Under the pieces are notes generated by a model, which worked only from the letters and a program-made list of their open reading frames with translations, made no database searches and was not told where the DNA came from. Made by a program: the position numbers and the translations under genes. Of a stretch of 27,807 nt of DNA, positions 26,025 to 27,807 are shown piece after piece (the first letter of the stretch is position 1; each line of letters opens with the position of its first letter). Source of the DNA: Pseudomonadota bacterium (GTDB taxonomy: Bacteria; Pseudomonadota; Gammaproteobacteria; UBA4575); the NCBI GenBank assembly GCA_009839635.1, contig VXPJ01000059.1, forward strand, positions 1 through 27,807, in the 5' to 3' direction.

Positions 26025-26951
26025 CTACACCACGCTGACGGCCTGATACACGGGCTTTTTCCTTCTCATCCTGCTTTTCAATGCCTTGGACTTCTGCACG
26101 ATTTTCTCGATTACAGGACCAAAGACGAGTTCGATCGTCAGTCCCATTTTCCCGCCAGGAACCACGATGGTATTCCGTCTCGACATGAATGATCCCTGGA
26201 TCATTGCCTGCAGGTAGCAGAAATCTATGTTGAATTTACTGGGATTGCTGAACCGTATTACTACGAAACTTTCGTCCGGAGTGGGGATGTCCCTGGCAAT
26301 GAAGGGATTGGATGTGTCCACTGTCGGTACGCGCTGGAAATTGACATCGGTCCTGGAAAATTGCGGTGTTATGTAGTGGATGTAGTCATACATCCTTCGC
26401 AAAATCGTATTCGTCACGACTTCCGGCCGATAGCCCCGTTCGGCAATATCCCGATGGATTTTCTGTATCCATTCCAGATTCACAACCGGCACTACACCGA
26501 TCAGCAAATCCACATGGGCTGCGACATTCACATTCTCGTTCACGATACCGCCATGCAGCCCCTCGTAGAAAAGCAGGTCGGTCTCTGCCCTGTAGTTCTC
26601 CCAGTCCGTGAAAGTACCGGGTTCCTGATCGTACGGAAGTGCTTCCTTTTCATCGTGCAGGTACTTGCGTACCTTGCACGTACCGGACTTGCCATAGCTT
26701 ATGAACTGTTGCTCCAGTTCTTCGAAAAGGTTCGCCTCCGGGCCAAAGTGACTGAAATTCTCACCCTCGCCCAAGGCCTTTTTTGCCTCGATCTCCATTT
26801 CCCTGCGGTCATACCGGTGGAAACTGTCCCCTTCGATCAGGCAGGGGAAAAAACTTTCCCTGATGAAAATGTGCTCAAAAGCGCTTTTCACAGATGTGGT
26901 GCCTGCGCCTGAAGATCCTGTAACGGCAATGATTGGGTGCTTGGCGGACAT
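26025..26951 (-). CDS. prk: Phosphoribulokinase, proteobacterial type
   Basis: This 308-residue enzyme phosphorylates ribulose 5-phosphate to ribulose 1,5-bisphosphate, the RubisCO substrate. It has the P-loop VTGSSGAGTTSVK (about residues 10-22), the IEGDSFHRYDR segment with the catalytic aspartate, FSHFGPEAN, the Walker B-like LLFYEGLHGG and VPVVNLEWIQKIHRD. PQFSRTDVNFQRVPTVDTSNPF and the C-terminal RRNTIVVPGGKMGL complete the family pattern. This is the octameric bacterial class also called CbbP. E. coli has a homologue (PrkB) without a Calvin cycle, so sequence alone does not prove carbon fixation. The Calvin-subtype aldolase immediately upstream, 58 bp away on the same strand, supports it. 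ATG 26951 starts MSAKHPIIAVTG, as in relatives. Confidence 0.93.
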   Translation of the reverse strand: MSAKHPIIAVTGSSGAGTTSVKSAFEHIFIRESFFPCLIEGDSFHRYDRREMEIEAKKALGEGENFSHFGPEANLFEELEQQFISYGKSGTCKVRKYLHDEKEALPYDQEPGTFTDWENYRAETDLLFYEGLHGGIVNENVNVAAHVDLLIGVVPVVNLEWIQKIHRDIAERGYRPEVVTNTILRRMYDYIHYITPQFSRTDVNFQRVPTVDTSNPFIARDIPTPDESFVVIRFSNPSKFNIDFCYLQAMIQGSFMSRRNTIVVPGGKMGLTIELVFGPVIEKIVQKSKALKSRMRRKKPVYQAVSVV

Positions 26952-27009
26952 CTACACTCCCCCCACGGTTGCTGCACCATGTGTTTTCAACGTTTGCATC
27001 CGTACCTCA

Positions 27010-27807
27010 CTAATGGATTCTGGGATCGAGTTCCCCCGATTCGTAGCGGGCAGTCATGACCTCCAGGCTGATGGGCTTAACAAGCGGTGCCTTTCCTGCA
27101 CAACCAAAAGCCTCGAATCTGGACTTGCAGATTTCTTTCATGGCCAGAGTCGATGCGGACAGAAACTTGCGAGGGTCAAAGTTCTTGGTATCTTCACTTA
27201 AAAACTTTCGAACTGCACCGGTACTCGCCATGCGCAAATCCGTATCGATGTTCACCTTGCGCACACCGTGACTGATCCCCTCGCAGATCTCTTGCACCGG
27301 GACACCATAGGTCTGGCCCATATCACCACCGTAGTCGTTGATGATGCTGAGCCACTCCTGCGGCACCGAAGAAGACCCGTGCATTACCAGGTAAGTATCC
27401 GGCAACCGCTTGTGGATCTGCTTGATTCGGCTGATTGCAAGGATTTCTCCAGTTGGAGGACGGGTGAACTTGTAGGCGCCATGGCTTGTGCCGATGGCCA
27501 GTGCCAGCGCATCGATGCTGGTGTGTCGCACAAACTCCACGGCCTCATCCGGGTCGGTCAGCAACTGCTCGCGGGTAAGGATTCCTTCTGTACCCGAGCC
27601 GTCTTCTTCCGCCGCCTGACAGGTCTCCAGTGATCCCAGACAGCCCAGTTCTCCTTCCACTGAAACACCGCAGGCATGCGCCAGCCTGACCACTTCGCCT
27701 GTGACATCCTTGTTGTATTCAAACGACATCGGGGTCTTCATATCTTCCCCGAGCGACCCGTCCATCATCACCGAGCTGAAACCTAGCTGAATTGAACGCA
27801 GGCAGAC
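27010..27807 (-). CDS. fba: Fructose-bisphosphate aldolase class II, Calvin-cycle subtype (5' end missing)
   Basis: The frame is open to the right edge and holds about 265 C-terminal residues of a zinc-dependent aldolase. The first visible residues, [14 protein letters not shown], match the strand after the first zinc-ligand loop. Further on are [12 protein letters not shown] with the catalytic acid region, [21 protein letters not shown] and MHGSSSVP (zinc histidines), NIDTDLRMA and FDPRKFL. The insertion pattern and the C-terminus RYESGELDP are those of the longer Calvin-cycle subtype (CbbA-like) rather than FbaA of E. coli. It makes fructose 1,6-bisphosphate or sedoheptulose 1,7-bisphosphate. 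An internal GTG at 27771 is not the true start because homology continues beyond it. It is probably cotranscribed with prk. Confidence 0.95.
   Translation of the reverse strand, partial: VCLRSIQLGFSSVMMDGSLGEDMKTPMSFEYNKDVTGEVVRLAHACGVSVEGELGCLGSLETCQAAEEDGSGTEGILTREQLLTDPDEAVEFVRHTSIDALALAIGTSHGAYKFTRPPTGEILAISRIKQIHKRLPDTYLVMHGSSSVPQEWLSIINDYGGDMGQTYGVPVQEICEGISHGVRKVNIDTDLRMASTGAVRKFLSEDTKNFDPRKFLSASTLAMKEICKSRFEAFGCAGKAPLVKPISLEVMTARYESGELDPRIH

Overview
The window reads as a chromosomal segment of a free-living proteobacterium, most likely a gammaproteobacterium and at the GC-moderate end (this taxonomic call is inference). The reasons are a classic fabD-fabG-acpP-fabF-pabC-mltG-tmk-holB cluster, an IF-1 almost identical to the enterobacterial form, a TonB-dependent outer-membrane receptor, a small Lpp-like lipoprotein, and a fadIJ-type beta-oxidation pair. 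I see no rRNA, tRNA, CRISPR array, insertion sequence, phage gene or integrase. Almost all of the DNA is ordinary housekeeping coding sequence.

Layout. 1-1070 (-): the N-terminal part of a TonB-dependent receptor, cut by the window edge. 1206-2010 (+): a small membrane protein and the HIT-family hydrolase HinT. 2014-3955 (-): a PPK2-type polyphosphate kinase downstream of an AI-2E/PerM-family membrane protein. 4286-4522 (+): an alanine-rich Lpp-like lipoprotein with a promoter, a long leader and a strong terminator, converging on an L,D-transpeptidase (4612-5541, -). 5615-6985 (-): bioA, divergent from a class V PLP enzyme (7028-8155, +). 8200-11539 (+): thiolase and the two-domain hydratase/dehydrogenase of beta-oxidation. 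11571-11831 (-): a one-RRM RNA-binding protein behind a 410-bp non-coding stretch. 12242-25041 (-): an eleven-gene run. In transcription order it is fabD, fabG, acpP, fabF, pabC, mltG, tmk, holB, then sucA, sucB, lpd. 25156-25374 (+): infA, divergent from fabD. 25471-25932 (-): an unrecognised 153-aa protein with its own promoter. 26025-27807 (-): phosphoribulokinase and a Calvin-type class II fructose-bisphosphate aldolase (5' end outside the window).

How the genes work together. The large minus-strand run joins fatty-acid synthesis, folate precursor synthesis, cell-wall trimming, dTMP supply and replication clamp loading to the complete 2-oxoglutarate dehydrogenase complex. A good -10 element between holB and sucA suggests sucAB-lpd is also transcribed on its own. 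The presence of phosphoribulokinase and a Calvin-subtype aldolase beside a complete OGDH and a beta-oxidation pair suggests a facultative carbon fixer that can also respire organic carbon. RubisCO itself is not in the window. The lipoprotein/L,D-transpeptidase pair suggests a peptidoglycan-outer membrane tethering module.

I did not find a clearly novel multi-gene system. The best leads are the unrecognised gene next to the phosphoribulokinase, the lipoprotein/L,D-transpeptidase pair with its operator-like repeat, the orphan class V PLP enzyme facing bioA, and the fusion of the OGDH operon to the fab cluster.
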